A stretch of DNA of 64,000 nt. It comes from CAYUUR01 sp052034685. Lineage in GTDB: Bacteria; Patescibacteriota; Saccharimonadia; Saccharimonadales; CAYUUR01. A model generated the notes under the pieces. The model had not been told where the DNA came from. It worked only from the letters and a program-made list of their open reading frames with translations, and made no database searches. The position numbers and the translations under genes were made by a program. How positions within the stretch are numbered: position 1 is the stretch's first letter; every line of letters begins with the position of its first letter. Shown one piece after another: positions 42,118-51,194 of the stretch. The stretch covers positions 62,001 through 126,000 of the forward strand of contig JBPOIH010000007.1 of assembly GCA_052034685.1 (NCBI GenBank). The letters run 5' to 3'.

Positions 42118-43148
42118 TTGAACTGCCTTAGGAATTTTAGGTTTCCGCTGTGGAAATAACGCACATCGTCTATGTCGTACTTCATCATAACCAAACGGTC
42201 CAGCCCGAGACCTCCCGCAAAGCCGGTGTAGATTTCTGGGTCGATGCCGGCCATCTTAAGTACATTCGGGTTAACCATGCCCATGCCCAGTAGCTCAATC
42301 CAGCCTTCGCCGCAAACCTTACAGCCTGCTTTATCGCAGAATGGGCATGATATGGCCAGCTCAAAGCTTGGCTCGGTAAATGGAAAGTAGAATGGCTGGC
42401 TTTTGACTTCAATGTCTTTTTCGTAGTACTCAGACAAGAAGGTGCGAAATGTTGCTACCAAATTGCCAACGTTAATACCTTTGCCAACGTACATAAGCTC
42501 TACCTGATAGAAAGTGTGTTCGTGACGAGCGTCAACGTCTTCGTTCCGAAAGGTTCGACCTACATAAACATTGGCGATTGGTTTGCCCGCTTCAAGTAGT
42601 GGCTTGCCAGCTTTCAGCACGCGGTTTTGCATGGTGCTGACATGCGCCGGAGCAATCAGACCTTCTTCGGTCATAAAGGTATCGTAATCATCACGTGCTG
42701 GATGGCCTTCCGGAAAGTTCAAAGAATCAAACATATGGTAGGCGTCGTCTATCTGACGTGATTCTACTGGGGCAAAACCCATGCGCTGAAAGATACCTAC
42801 TACCTTGTCGAGTTCGCGCATTAACGGATGAACGGAGCCGTTTTGAGCCGGAAGTAACCCAGGTTGAGTGTCAGTTCTTACGTTAACGTCAAAAGGTGCC
42901 GTTACATCAATAGGCGCAAGACTGGAGACAGAGGACTGGAGATTGGAGACGAGGCCCTCAAGCTCTGTTTTTAGGGCATTGATTTCTTTGCCAAATGCAC
43001 CGCGTTCCTTAGCGTCAAGTGTTGGGATCTCAGCATACAAACTTTTTAGTAGCGGCGAACGCAACACACTCTGTGGCTCGTCAGCTTTTTTAATCTCCGC
43101 CTTTAGCTTTTCGGCAACATCAGCAATCTTCTTGTTTGTATAGCTCAT
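42114..43148 (-). CDS. pheS: Phenylalanyl-tRNA synthetase alpha subunit
   Basis: 344 aa. An N-terminal coiled coil is followed by the class II core: motif 2 FRNEDVDARHEHTFYQVE, a Cys cluster CPFCDKAGCKVCGEGW and motif 3 GGLGLDRLVMMKYDIDDVRYF. It charges tRNA-Phe together with PheT. An extended -10 (TGGTATAAT) lies 9 nt before the ATG. Confidence 0.97.
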   Translation of the reverse strand: MSYTNKKIADVAEKLKAEIKKADEPQSVLRSPLLKSLYAEIPTLDAKERGAFGKEINALKTELEGLVSNLQSSVSSLAPIDVTAPFDVNVRTDTQPGLLPAQNGSVHPLMRELDKVVGIFQRMGFAPVESRQIDDAYHMFDSLNFPEGHPARDDYDTFMTEEGLIAPAHVSTMQNRVLKAGKPLLEAGKPIANVYVGRTFRNEDVDARHEHTFYQVELMYVGKGINVGNLVATFRTFLSEYYEKDIEVKSQPFYFPFTEPSFELAISCPFCDKAGCKVCGEGWIELLGMGMVNPNVLKMAGIDPEIYTGFAGGLGLDRLVMMKYDIDDVRYFHSGNLKFLRQFK

Positions 43149-43157
43149 ATTTAGCTC

Positions 43158-43166
43158 ATTATACCA
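43158..43166 (-). promoter_or_regulatory. pheST extended -10
   Basis: TGGTATAAT on the minus strand, 9 nt before the pheS ATG: a consensus extended -10, giving a leader of 2-3 nt. Confidence 0.5.
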
Positions 43167-43185
43167 GCTATGCTACTCTGGTGGT

Positions 43186-43731
43186 ATGGCTTTAAGCATA
43201 GAGATTCATAAACCACCGATCGCTGTAGATATTCCAGATAATGAACTACAGATTTTTCTTGCAGGCCCGATACAAGGCGCCCCTGATTGGCAACAGCAGG
43301 CTACTGATATGTTGGCAGATCAGCTTAAGCACGAAGACGCCACAATTCATATAGCAAACCCTCGCCGCGATGTGTTTAGCCAAGAGGACTTTGATTACGA
43401 TGCATATAAAGAACAGGTCGGCTGGGAAAAGATAAACATCAAACGCGCCGCACGACTTGGCGCCGTCCTCTTTTGGTTCGCTGCAGAGTCTTCTGAAGCA
43501 TCTGCACCAAACCGCCCAGGCCGGCAATACGCCAAAACAACCATCAAAGAACTGCACCGCGCCGTTGGTTGGAAGGATTATGACGCAGGCATGAACTTAG
43601 TAGTCGGCATCGAGCCCGGATTTAATGAGCGCTTGCGCTATGACCGTTTATGTATTGAGGAGTTTGCATTGCCGGTTCATACAAGCCTTGCGGATGTTGT
43701 TGGCGCAACCATAAAGTCACTAAGTAAATAA
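43186..43731 (+). CDS. Nucleoside 2-deoxyribosyltransferase-like protein
   Basis: 181 aa. The segment IFLAGPIQGAPDWQQQATDML and HIANPRRD, with VLFWFAAESSE and later RQYAKTTIKELHRAV, match the Nuc_deoxyrib_tr superfamily, whose members have a Rossmann-like fold and cleave or transfer N-glycosidic bonds. Catalytic Glu candidates lie in the RQYAKTTIKELH helix. Substrate unknown; nucleotide salvage is plausible. Followed after 12 nt by the yajQ-like gene. Confidence 0.8.
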   Translation: MALSIEIHKPPIAVDIPDNELQIFLAGPIQGAPDWQQQATDMLADQLKHEDATIHIANPRRDVFSQEDFDYDAYKEQVGWEKINIKRAARLGAVLFWFAAESSEASAPNRPGRQYAKTTIKELHRAVGWKDYDAGMNLVVGIEPGFNERLRYDRLCIEEFALPVHTSLADVVGATIKSLSK

Positions 43732-43743
43732 CAGGAGTTATAT

Positions 43744-44241
43744 ATGGCACAGTTTAGTTTTGACATTGTAAGTGATTACGACAAAGCAGAGATGAATAAC
43801 GTTTTTGACCAAACGCAGCGCGAAATTACAGCGCGTTACGACTTTAAAGGCACGCCTGCAGCGATTGATTGGCTTAACGCCGAGAAAACAGGCTTCAAGA
43901 TAACAGGCAACAGCGATTACCAGATAGATGCAATTCTCGACATCGTACGCAAAAAACTTGCCACGCGTGAACAGAGCCAAAAAGTCCTCGACACCACCAA
44001 AGAAGCTTCCACCAGTAACATGCAAACCACCAAAGAAGTACCGTTCCTGCAAGGGCTCGATCAAGAAAAAGCCAAGAAAATCACCAAGCTGATCCGTGAC
44101 GAACTACCCAAGGTCAAGACTCAGATCCAAGGCACCGAAGTCCGCGTGACCAGTGGCAGCAAGGACGACCTCCAGACCGTCATGCAACTGCTCCGCAGTA
44201 AGGACTTCGACTTCCCTCTCAGCTTCACCAACTTCCGCTAG
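43744..44241 (+). CDS. YajQ family nucleotide-binding protein
   Basis: 165 aa, the normal YajQ length. Family features: SFDIVSDYDKAEMNNVFDQ at the start, AIDWLNAEKTGFKI, GLDQEKAKKITKLIRDELPKVK, VRVTSGSKDDLQTVMQLLRSKDFDFPLSFTNFR at the end. Reported to bind RNA or cyclic di-GMP in some bacteria. Strong AGGAG before ATG 43744. Confidence 0.95.
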   Translation: MAQFSFDIVSDYDKAEMNNVFDQTQREITARYDFKGTPAAIDWLNAEKTGFKITGNSDYQIDAILDIVRKKLATREQSQKVLDTTKEASTSNMQTTKEVPFLQGLDQEKAKKITKLIRDELPKVKTQIQGTEVRVTSGSKDDLQTVMQLLRSKDFDFPLSFTNFR

Positions 44242-44265
44242 TGTAGCTAATAAAATATGGTCTGG

Positions 44266-44271
44266 TATACT
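44266..44271 (+). promoter_or_regulatory. Extended -10 of GH63-like gene 1
   Basis: TGGTATACT ends 7 nt before the ATG at 44279, predicting transcription start at the start codon. Confidence 0.6.
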
Positions 44272-44278
44272 TTCTGCT

Positions 44279-45688
44279 ATGCACCAACAGGCTCTGAACT
44301 ACGAGAGAATTAAAGCTCAAGCACGTCACCAGTTAGAACAGAACTGGACGGGCGAGTACTACGCGCCGCACCTTGACGGCGCATTCCCTGACAACTTCCT
44401 GTGGGATACCTGCTTTGTGGCTATGGGGCTGGCTGAAGATGAGCCAATGATAGCAGCAACGCAAATGGTTCAGTTAATGCGCTACCAGTGGCCAAATGGC
44501 ATGATCGCCAACCAGAACGTTGACACAGAACGGAGCGGCACAATTATTGAACGCCTAAACTTCCGAACAGACAAAAGCCCTGAAGCACCTGAGAAGCAAC
44601 CTACCAGCGGCTTTTCTCAACCACCTATGATTGCAGAGGCAACCTGGACCGTAGCACAAGCGCTGCCCGCGCCAGAGAGACAGCGCTTCTTGGACGTCAT
44701 GCTGCCAGGGATTATCTCGTACCATCAGTGGCTGTTCGACGAGCGTGACATCAACGGCGACGGCTTACTGACACAAATCCATCCGTACGAAACAGGAATG
44801 GATAACACGCCGCCGTACGAATGGCTGGTGATGGATAGCAGGTCAAGGTCCGAACGCTTGCTAACAAGCCGGGTTATGATGGGAGTATTTGGCCCTGCCC
44901 TTGGTGCTCTAAGACGTGACTTTAAGCATGCCGACCCGGAACACCGCATGCACAACGCTTCAGTTGCACAGTATCAACTACTCATCCGCAAACTAGCCCG
45001 TCACAGATACGACATCAATAGCATTACTGCTGACCGATCAATTCCAATCGTAGAGGATGTAACGTTCAACAGCATCTTTATGCGGGCAAACGCGCGCTTG
45101 ATAGAGCTTGCGGGCATGTCCAACCAAGAACTACCGACGCAACTGCAACAGAATATTGCACGGCAACGCACAGCACTTGATAATCTTTGGGATCCGAATC
45201 TAAAATCATACTTTAGCCGTAACGCCCGCACCAAAGAACTCATAAAGATCAAGACTATCGGTTCGCTCATGCCACTATATGCGACTACGCTTGAGCCAGA
45301 ACGCCGAGACCACCTCGTTGACGACCTAATCGACCCCCGACAATTCTGGACACGTTACCCCGTACCAAGCGTACCGTGTAAACCTGCCTTTGATGCAAAG
45401 GCACGTCCACTTCACGACCCAAACAGGTATTGGGGCGGAGCTTCTTGGCTTTGGATGAACGGTCTATTAACAGATGGCCTGGAACGCAACAATGAGCCAG
45501 AGATCGCTCGCACACTCCGCCAAAAATCTCTCAGAATGTTTGCACATACCGCCAGAAAACAGCAAAAAGGCGCATCCGAATACTACAACCCCCACACTGG
45601 CGAAGGCATTGGCGTATTCCCCTTTAGTGCAGCCGCCGCCTGGATAATGCGTTTTGCAGACATAGAATTAGCAAAAGCGCTATACTAG
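44279..45688 (+). CDS. GH63/MGH1-like glycoside hydrolase 1
   Basis: 469 aa from ATG 44279; the upstream part of the open frame belongs to yajQ. An (alpha/alpha)6-barrel glycosidase of the GH63 or mannosylglycerate-hydrolase type: FLWDTCFVAMGL, RYQWPNGMIANQ, SQPPMIAEATW, HPYETGMDNTPPYEW (candidate general acid Asp), WGGASWLWMNGLL, EYYNPHTGEGIGVFPFSAAAAW (candidate general base Glu). No signal peptide, so it is cytoplasmic and acts on an intracellular glycoside or glucosylglycerate-type solute. Tandem paralogue follows. Confidence 0.85.
   Translation: MHQQALNYERIKAQARHQLEQNWTGEYYAPHLDGAFPDNFLWDTCFVAMGLAEDEPMIAATQMVQLMRYQWPNGMIANQNVDTERSGTIIERLNFRTDKSPEAPEKQPTSGFSQPPMIAEATWTVAQALPAPERQRFLDVMLPGIISYHQWLFDERDINGDGLLTQIHPYETGMDNTPPYEWLVMDSRSRSERLLTSRVMMGVFGPALGALRRDFKHADPEHRMHNASVAQYQLLIRKLARHRYDINSITADRSIPIVEDVTFNSIFMRANARLIELAGMSNQELPTQLQQNIARQRTALDNLWDPNLKSYFSRNARTKELIKIKTIGSLMPLYATTLEPERRDHLVDDLIDPRQFWTRYPVPSVPCKPAFDAKARPLHDPNRYWGGASWLWMNGLLTDGLERNNEPEIARTLRQKSLRMFAHTARKQQKGASEYYNPHTGEGIGVFPFSAAAAWIMRFADIELAKALY
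45681..45686 (+). promoter_or_regulatory. -10 of GH63-like gene 2, inside the end of gene 1
   Basis: TATACT includes the last codon of gene 1 (its final T is the first base of the TAG stop) and ends 6 nt before ATG 45693. Confidence 0.5.
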
Positions 45689-45692
45689 TTCT

Positions 45693-47060
45693 ATGATTTC
45701 TGATGACTTGGCCAGCCAAGCCCAAAAAGTGCTCGAGGACAACAATCGCTACGACCAGTACACTGTCCCAGCGATCGGCCTATACCCACATCAATGGCTA
45801 TGGGACAGCTGCTTTATTGCTATTGGTCAACGTCATTATGATGTTGTAAGAGCTCAGCAGGAAATTCTGAGCTTACTGCGCGGCCAATGGGCAAATGGCA
45901 TGATCCCCAATATGGTATTCACTAAGACAGATAAGCACCGTCGCGACAGCAACTTGTGGCGGAGTTGGCAAAGCCCGTTAGCGCCTGATGACGTTGCTAC
46001 AAGCGGCATAACACAACCACCTGTGCTGGCCGAAGCAGTGGTCAAAATTGGCGAAAAACTTAGCCTACCCGAACGGCGCATGTGGTACCAGACCGTCTAC
46101 AAAGCGCTCGTTCATTATCATAGCTGGCTGTACACAGAACGGGACCCGCGACAGACAGGTATGGTATTACTGGTTCACCCGTGGGAGTCTGGGCTCGACA
46201 ACACCCCGCCATGGATGTACGAGCTACATCAGCACAGCTTGCCTTGGTGGGTGGGAGCTGTAGGTACGTTGCATCTGGATAAAGTCGTTAACTTCTTCAG
46301 GCGAGACGTTCAATTCGTGCCTGCAGAACAGCGCCTTTCCACCATAGATATCCTAGCGCTTTACAGCATCCTGCGCCGCCTGCGCCGCAAAACCTACGAC
46401 ACCGAGCGCATTCTATCGCATTCGTTATTAAGTATTGAAGATCTAACCTTCAATAGTATTCTGATACGCAACAATCAGCACCTCCAAAAGATTGCCAAGA
46501 TCATCAAGCAGCCACTACCAGATGAACTCATGACAGCAATGAAAAAAGCGGGGGCTGCTCTGGAAGAGCTCTGGGATCCTTACCAAGGTCAATACTTTAG
46601 CCGCAACTACGCATCAAACAAACTCATCAAAATCCCAAGTATCGCCACACTCATGCCGCTGTATGCTGGTTCGATAACCAAGGAGCGCGCCGAGCAGCTG
46701 GTTCGTCTCATTATCGACAAAAAACAATACGGCGCACACTTTCCCGTACCGTCTGCGCCACTGAACTCTGAATGGTACCGAGAGATGGGCTACTGGCAAG
46801 GTCCTACCTGGGTCAACACCAACTGGCTGATTATTGACGGGCTGGAGCGATACGGCTACCACGATCTCGCAGCGCAGATACGTGAGCAATCGCTCAACCT
46901 GGTTAAAGAAGCGGGGTTCTATGAATACTTCTCGGCAAAAACCGGGCAACCTGCTGGCACAGATCATTTCTCATGGACGGCAGCACTAACGATTGATTTA
47001 TTAGAGCAGCAAGCTAGCCACCAAAAAAGTACCAAAAACGCTTCAAAATCAGACCAATAA
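45693..47060 (+). CDS. GH63/MGH1-like glycoside hydrolase 2
   Basis: 455 aa, a paralogue of the gene 4 nt upstream with the same landmarks: WLWDSCFIAIGQ, GQWANGMIPNMVF, TQPPVLAEAVV, HPWESGLDNTPPWMYEL, YWQGPTWVNTNWLIIDGL, FYEYFSAKTGQPAGTDHFSWTAAL. Both catalytic candidates are kept, so the pair probably has different substrates, not one dead copy. The end is antisense to the last 47 nt of the VKOR gene. Confidence 0.85.
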   Translation: MISDDLASQAQKVLEDNNRYDQYTVPAIGLYPHQWLWDSCFIAIGQRHYDVVRAQQEILSLLRGQWANGMIPNMVFTKTDKHRRDSNLWRSWQSPLAPDDVATSGITQPPVLAEAVVKIGEKLSLPERRMWYQTVYKALVHYHSWLYTERDPRQTGMVLLVHPWESGLDNTPPWMYELHQHSLPWWVGAVGTLHLDKVVNFFRRDVQFVPAEQRLSTIDILALYSILRRLRRKTYDTERILSHSLLSIEDLTFNSILIRNNQHLQKIAKIIKQPLPDELMTAMKKAGAALEELWDPYQGQYFSRNYASNKLIKIPSIATLMPLYAGSITKERAEQLVRLIIDKKQYGAHFPVPSAPLNSEWYREMGYWQGPTWVNTNWLIIDGLERYGYHDLAAQIREQSLNLVKEAGFYEYFSAKTGQPAGTDHFSWTAALTIDLLEQQASHQKSTKNASKSDQ

Positions 47061-47610
47061 CCACCACGTACCAAACAACCAACATATCAAAGTGATGACG
47101 ATCAAAGAACGCCGCGACAGGACGCAACGCCTTGGGCGGAACAATATTTTTGTTGCGCAAATTCCACAGCGTGGTGTACACAAACGCCGGCATAGTAATT
47201 GACCAGACAACCATACAGTACAAGCAGAGCGCGCCAATATCATACAGGCTCTCGTGTATGAGCCAGTGTACAAAGATAACCCCGCCAAGTGTTCCAAGGT
47301 TAAATAGCTTCCAGTACCATTTCTTAAACGTTGCACCAGCCAGCATAGCAACACCAGTACCAAGCACCAGCGTGAAAGAAATAAGGCCGATAAAGGCGTT
47401 GGGGAAACCAAAGGCTGATGCTTGCTCGGTCTTCATAATGCTCGTACAGCTAAAAATCGGATTAATATTGCATGACGCCTGATAGTCAGGGTTTTTTAGT
47501 AGCTCAATCTTCTCAAGACTTAGTACAAAGGCCGCAATCAAGCCAATGACGCCAACAATTATTAGCAGCCACGGATAGATCTTTGCAAAGTTAATGTTTC
47601 GTTTACTCAT
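47014..47610 (-). CDS. Vitamin K epoxide reductase (VKOR) family protein
   Basis: 198 aa from ATG 47610. About four or five TM helices with the redox cysteines expected of bacterial VKOR: the loop pair CNINPIFSC (about residues 43-51) and the active CLYC (~126-129) in GALCLYCMVVW. VKOR re-oxidises disulfide-forming proteins and passes electrons to quinone. No fused thioredoxin domain. TGATG overlap with the NADH dehydrogenase stop makes the pair a tight unit. Confidence 0.9.
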   Translation of the reverse strand: MSKRNINFAKIYPWLLIIVGVIGLIAAFVLSLEKIELLKNPDYQASCNINPIFSCTSIMKTEQASAFGFPNAFIGLISFTLVLGTGVAMLAGATFKKWYWKLFNLGTLGGVIFVHWLIHESLYDIGALCLYCMVVWSITMPAFVYTTLWNLRNKNIVPPKALRPVAAFFDRHHFDMLVVWYVVVIGLILKRFWYFFGG

Positions 47611-48788
47611 CAAAATTTAGCAACCTTTCCGCCCTTGCGCCATGTCTTAACGGCTTTTTTATATGGTTCAAAGTTCTGGAATATCCACAGATCGGCCTTC
47701 CGCCTGACCCGCCAACCAGCCTTGCCGCTTACTACTTTATCACCCGATTGAAACACTGCCCAATTTGGACCAATCGTGACAACGTATATCGGCTTACGCG
47801 AGCGGTACAGTTTATGCGGTTGACCCTTAGTGAGGGCAATGAAGTTCCTTGCCACAAACTTGGCATCATGAATAGCAGTCTGAGCCATACCACTATATTT
47901 TGTCAGTGCATTGTCACCAATAACAAAAATATCTTTGTGTCCGATTGGTCGCAAAAAGCTATCAACCTTTACCTTGCCGTGCTCTAAGGTAAAGACTTCT
48001 GGGTGATTAGCATAGAAATCGACTACGCGACTTCCGGCTGTCCATACAATCAGGTCTGCGTTTACGTCGCGCCCACTGACGCATACTTTTCCAGGTTCAC
48101 AGGCATTGACGCGCGTATTTAGTCGCAAGGCAACACCTTGTTTGGTCAGATGCTTCTGAGCAATTGCAGACGCTTTCTCGTTTAACAGGGGCAGGACGCG
48201 GCCAGACCCTTCTATTAGTGTAAGTTCAAGTTTCTTGAGCGGCCGTTTGTCTTTTTTGGCCACCAGTTCGGCAAAGTATGGTAGCTCGGCAACCAGTTCT
48301 ACGCCAGAAGCACCGCCGCCGATAACAGCAATCCGCACAGTTTCTTTCTTACTTCTGAGCAACGCAATCAGCTTGTGTCGTAGTACCATAGTGTTGCTTA
48401 CAGTAGTCATGGCAACGGTGTTCTGCTCCATGCCTTCAATGCCAAAGTAGTTTGTGACATTACCCATGGCAAAGACGACTTTGTCATACGAATAAATACT
48501 GCCCGTCTCACTTTCAAGTCGTTTCATGCCCGGATCGATCTTGGTTACAGAGTCGAGTACAACACTCACGTTTCGGGCCTTACGGAAGATCTCACGCAGT
48601 GGAATAACAACTTCCATAGGCGAACGACCTGTAGCAGTACGGTAGAGCGCGCCATGATATTCAAAGTTCATGCCTTGAGAAATCAGTGTCACCAGAACGT
48701 TGCGCTTATTGGCGAGTTCCAGAGCGGTCTTAACGCCACCAAAGCCACCACCAACGACTACAACGTGTATTTGCTGTTTCTTGCTCAT
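47610..48788 (-). CDS. Type II NADH dehydrogenase (NDH-2 family)
   Basis: 392 aa. FAD-binding VVVVGGGFGGVKTALELAN, NADH-binding VIGGGASGVELVAELPYF, VIWTAGSRVVDF, and FVIGDNALTKYSGMAQTAIHDAKFVARNF. The C-terminal part may associate with the membrane. It transfers electrons from NADH to a quinone without pumping protons. TATACT lies 10 nt before the ATG, and the VKOR gene is coupled downstream. Confidence 0.9.
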   Translation of the reverse strand: MSKKQQIHVVVVGGGFGGVKTALELANKRNVLVTLISQGMNFEYHGALYRTATGRSPMEVVIPLREIFRKARNVSVVLDSVTKIDPGMKRLESETGSIYSYDKVVFAMGNVTNYFGIEGMEQNTVAMTTVSNTMVLRHKLIALLRSKKETVRIAVIGGGASGVELVAELPYFAELVAKKDKRPLKKLELTLIEGSGRVLPLLNEKASAIAQKHLTKQGVALRLNTRVNACEPGKVCVSGRDVNADLIVWTAGSRVVDFYANHPEVFTLEHGKVKVDSFLRPIGHKDIFVIGDNALTKYSGMAQTAIHDAKFVARNFIALTKGQPHKLYRSRKPIYVVTIGPNWAVFQSGDKVVSGKAGWRVRRKADLWIFQNFEPYKKAVKTWRKGGKVAKF

Positions 48789-48798
48789 GCTTAATAAC

Positions 48799-48804
48799 AG
48801 TATA
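48799..48804 (-). promoter_or_regulatory. -10 of NDH-2/VKOR pair
   Basis: TATACT 10 nt before the NDH-2 ATG, preceded by TG two bases upstream (TGCTATACT), in the short gap after rmuC. Confidence 0.45.
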
Positions 48805-48809
48805 GCAAA

Positions 48810-49895
48810 TTATTCGTCAGTTGTCGGACGATCAAGAATGAGCGGCTCAACCGAAGGCGCGGAGTCAGCAATCTTGACCACATCCTTATCGATCTTTTTG
48901 AGTTCTTTATGGGCGTTATTGTAGTGATTAACTGTAGTACCGAGGCTTCCTCCGAGCTTCTGCATGAGTAGCTCATAAGCACCAATATGTCTGCCAAGCT
49001 CGCCAACACGTTTTTGGATCTCTTTGGCCTGCTCTTCTATTTGCAAACTTCTGAGTCCTTGTAGAACGGTCTGCAAGTAGGCCATAAAGCTTGTTGGGCT
49101 CACAATAATCACGTGCTTCTCGGCAAAGGCGTATTCGATGAGGTCGCGCGAGTTAGTCGCCGTGGTGCCAACTTTATTAATCAGCAGATCATAGTACAGC
49201 GATTCGCTCGGGATAAACATGAAAGCAAAGTCCATGGTGTTCTCATTCGGCCGAATGTACTTGGCGGTTTCATCAATGCGGTTTTTGAGGTCAATCTTAA
49301 AACGCTTAACTACTGCTTCCTTGGCGTCTTTATCTTTCTCTTCTATCAAACGGTTATAATTCTCTAGGCTAAACTTACTATCTACCGGTAGAATCTTATC
49401 TTTGTCCAGGAATAATGCCGCATCGACGATCTCGCCATCAGCGAACTTATACTGCATCTGGAACCCACCTGGTGGCATGACGTTTTCGAGAACGCTCTGC
49501 AAATAGTACTCACCAACCACGCCACGTTGTTTCGGGTTTTGTAGTACGTTCTGAAGCATTTTGAGCTCGTCAGCGACGTCTACAACACGCTTGTTGGTCT
49601 CGTCTAGTTTAGTGAGCCGACCGGTCACATCTGCAATTATTTTGGCTGTCTGGTCAAACTGTTTCTGGATGCTGGTGTTGAGTTGAGATTGCGACTGCTG
49701 CAGTTTCTCATTAATGTTTTCGTGCAGTGAATCTTTGAGCTCACCGACACCTTTGTTTAGGTTATCGAGGTCTGTTTTAAGCAGCTGGGTTGCTTGATCA
49801 TTCTTGAGTCCGCCGAGTTTTTGATTCAACACCAAGATAACAGCGGCAAAACCGCAAATCACTGCAACTAATAGTACTATTCCCGTTGTATCCAT
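48810..49895 (-). CDS. rmuC: DNA recombination protein RmuC
   Basis: 361 aa. An N-terminal TM (GIVLLVAVICGFAAVILVL), a long coiled coil (~30-130), then the RmuC domain: GVVGEYYLQSVLENVMPPGGFQMQYKF, VDSKFSLENYNRLIEE, FMFIPSESLYYDLL, HVIIVSPTSFMAYLQTVLQGL. The D-S-K element belongs to a PD-(D/E)XK-like nuclease fold. RmuC limits inversions at short inverted repeats. ATG at 49895 overlaps the GIY-YIG stop (TGATG). Confidence 0.93.
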   Translation of the reverse strand: MDTTGIVLLVAVICGFAAVILVLNQKLGGLKNDQATQLLKTDLDNLNKGVGELKDSLHENINEKLQQSQSQLNTSIQKQFDQTAKIIADVTGRLTKLDETNKRVVDVADELKMLQNVLQNPKQRGVVGEYYLQSVLENVMPPGGFQMQYKFADGEIVDAALFLDKDKILPVDSKFSLENYNRLIEEKDKDAKEAVVKRFKIDLKNRIDETAKYIRPNENTMDFAFMFIPSESLYYDLLINKVGTTATNSRDLIEYAFAEKHVIIVSPTSFMAYLQTVLQGLRSLQIEEQAKEIQKRVGELGRHIGAYELLMQKLGGSLGTTVNHYNNAHKELKKIDKDVVKIADSAPSVEPLILDRPTTDE

Positions 49896-50188
49896 CACGT
49901 AGTAGATCCTTGATACTCAAAATGTATCTTATTATATGTCGCGAAATGATCTCGTAACATTCTTTTTATCGCTTGGTGTCCCTGGGTTGTCTTGAGGTAC
50001 TTTTCACGGCGCGAAGCATCACTTTTGCTAACATACGCTTCGTAAAAAATTAGAACCCAGGGTTTGTATGCCTTAGTGGATACATTTTGACCAGCATTAT
50101 GTTCTTTGACTCGGCGCTTTAAATCAGCTGTCTTGCCGATATACAATCGCGATTGAATTTTTGATTGAAGTATATATACGTAGAACAT
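49895..50188 (-). CDS. GIY-YIG superfamily nuclease-like protein
   Basis: 97 aa. A lone GIY-YIG domain: FYVYILQSKIQSRLYIGKTADLKRRVKEHNAGQ, with the Tyr pair, Arg and Glu expected, then REKYLKTTQGHQAIKRM. UvrC/YhbQ-like small proteins of this type are common and of uncertain role. Coupled to rmuC, so two predicted nucleases are made together. Confidence 0.85.
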   Translation of the reverse strand: MFYVYILQSKIQSRLYIGKTADLKRRVKEHNAGQNVSTKAYKPWVLIFYEAYVSKSDASRREKYLKTTQGHQAIKRMLRDHFATYNKIHFEYQGSTT

Positions 50189-50243
50189 AATGCTATCAAG
50201 GGCTCACTACATGATCCATTACATTGTTATTGTAACACTTATG

Positions 50244-51119
50244 CTATTCGTCTGCGTGTTCTGCGTCGTGTTCTGCATCACAATCTTGCGAGACAACTTC
50301 TGTCCCGTCTTTGTTATAGTACGTCACACAGTTTTCACTGCCTGCGTGAGCGTGATCTGCATCGATATATTTGTGCGCCACCTGTATGCTCAAAGCGACT
50401 ACAATTACACCAAGAAGTAGCAGTATTGGTTGCCAATCCAGGAGACGTTTCTTGGGCGCACTTTCATGAATCCCAGGAATAATGTCGCTCATAGCGATGT
50501 AGAGCAAGAACCCAGCACTCAGACCAAGCAATAATCCCAGCGGCAGTCTTTCCCCAGAACCAAGCGCAAAAGTGACGAGTGCAGCAACAGTAGTGGCAAG
50601 AGCACTAAAGATATTGACCATCAGGACTCTTTTGCGCGATAAGCCTTTGTTAAGAAGTATGCCGAAGTCGCCAATCTCCTGTGGGATCTCGTGTGCTGCT
50701 ACCGCGATTGTAGTCACAATACCTGTCGGTACACTCACCAAAAACGAAGCAGCGATAGCCACACCGTCGAGAGCATTGTGCAGTGTGTCGCCAATGATCA
50801 CCAGGCTCGTTGATGGATCAGTCTTGCTGTCTTCATGAACGTGATGGTGGTGAAACCAATGCAAGAACCGCTCAGCAAAAAAGAAGATCACAATCCCAAC
50901 CAGAGCCGCCATCAATACCGTGTATGGTTCGGTGATTTCTATGCCTTCCAGCAGTAAGTCAAGAAATACTGCAGAGAGCAAGGCCCCTGCCGCAAAAGGT
51001 GTCGCATACTTTGCCAGTGCATTAGCAGTCGACTTCTTCTGCAAAAGCAAAATACCACCAATCAGCGAAATCACTCCGCCGAGTAATGAAAATATCAGAA
51101 CATCTAAATATGTTGCCAT
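50244..51119 (-). CDS. ZIP-family metal transporter
   Basis: About 291 aa from ATG 51119 (AAGGAG upstream). Eight TM topology with a His-rich loop (WFHHHHVHED) and the ZIP metal path GDTLHNALDGVAIAASF and AAHEIPQEIGDFGILL. Imports Zn2+, Fe2+ or Mn2+. The C-terminus is also His/Asp/Glu rich. Divergent from the Fur-family gene. Confidence 0.93.
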   Translation of the reverse strand: MATYLDVLIFSLLGGVISLIGGILLLQKKSTANALAKYATPFAAGALLSAVFLDLLLEGIEITEPYTVLMAALVGIVIFFFAERFLHWFHHHHVHEDSKTDPSTSLVIIGDTLHNALDGVAIAASFLVSVPTGIVTTIAVAAHEIPQEIGDFGILLNKGLSRKRVLMVNIFSALATTVAALVTFALGSGERLPLGLLLGLSAGFLLYIAMSDIIPGIHESAPKKRLLDWQPILLLLGVIVVALSIQVAHKYIDADHAHAGSENCVTYYNKDGTEVVSQDCDAEHDAEHADE

Positions 51120-51161
51120 TTGTTTTCTCCTTACCAACAGCATATGTGGTTGTGTTATGTT

Positions 51162-51194
51162 TTGCAACTTTGTCGCAATTTGCTATAGTATTGC
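51162..51194 (+). promoter_or_regulatory. fur promoter and candidate operator
   Basis: TTGCAA (51162-51167), 16-nt spacer, TATAGT (51184-51189), then 7 nt to ATG 51197. The inverted repeat GCAAT-N10-ATTGC (51175-51194) covers the -10, a natural place for the regulator to bind. Confidence 0.55.
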
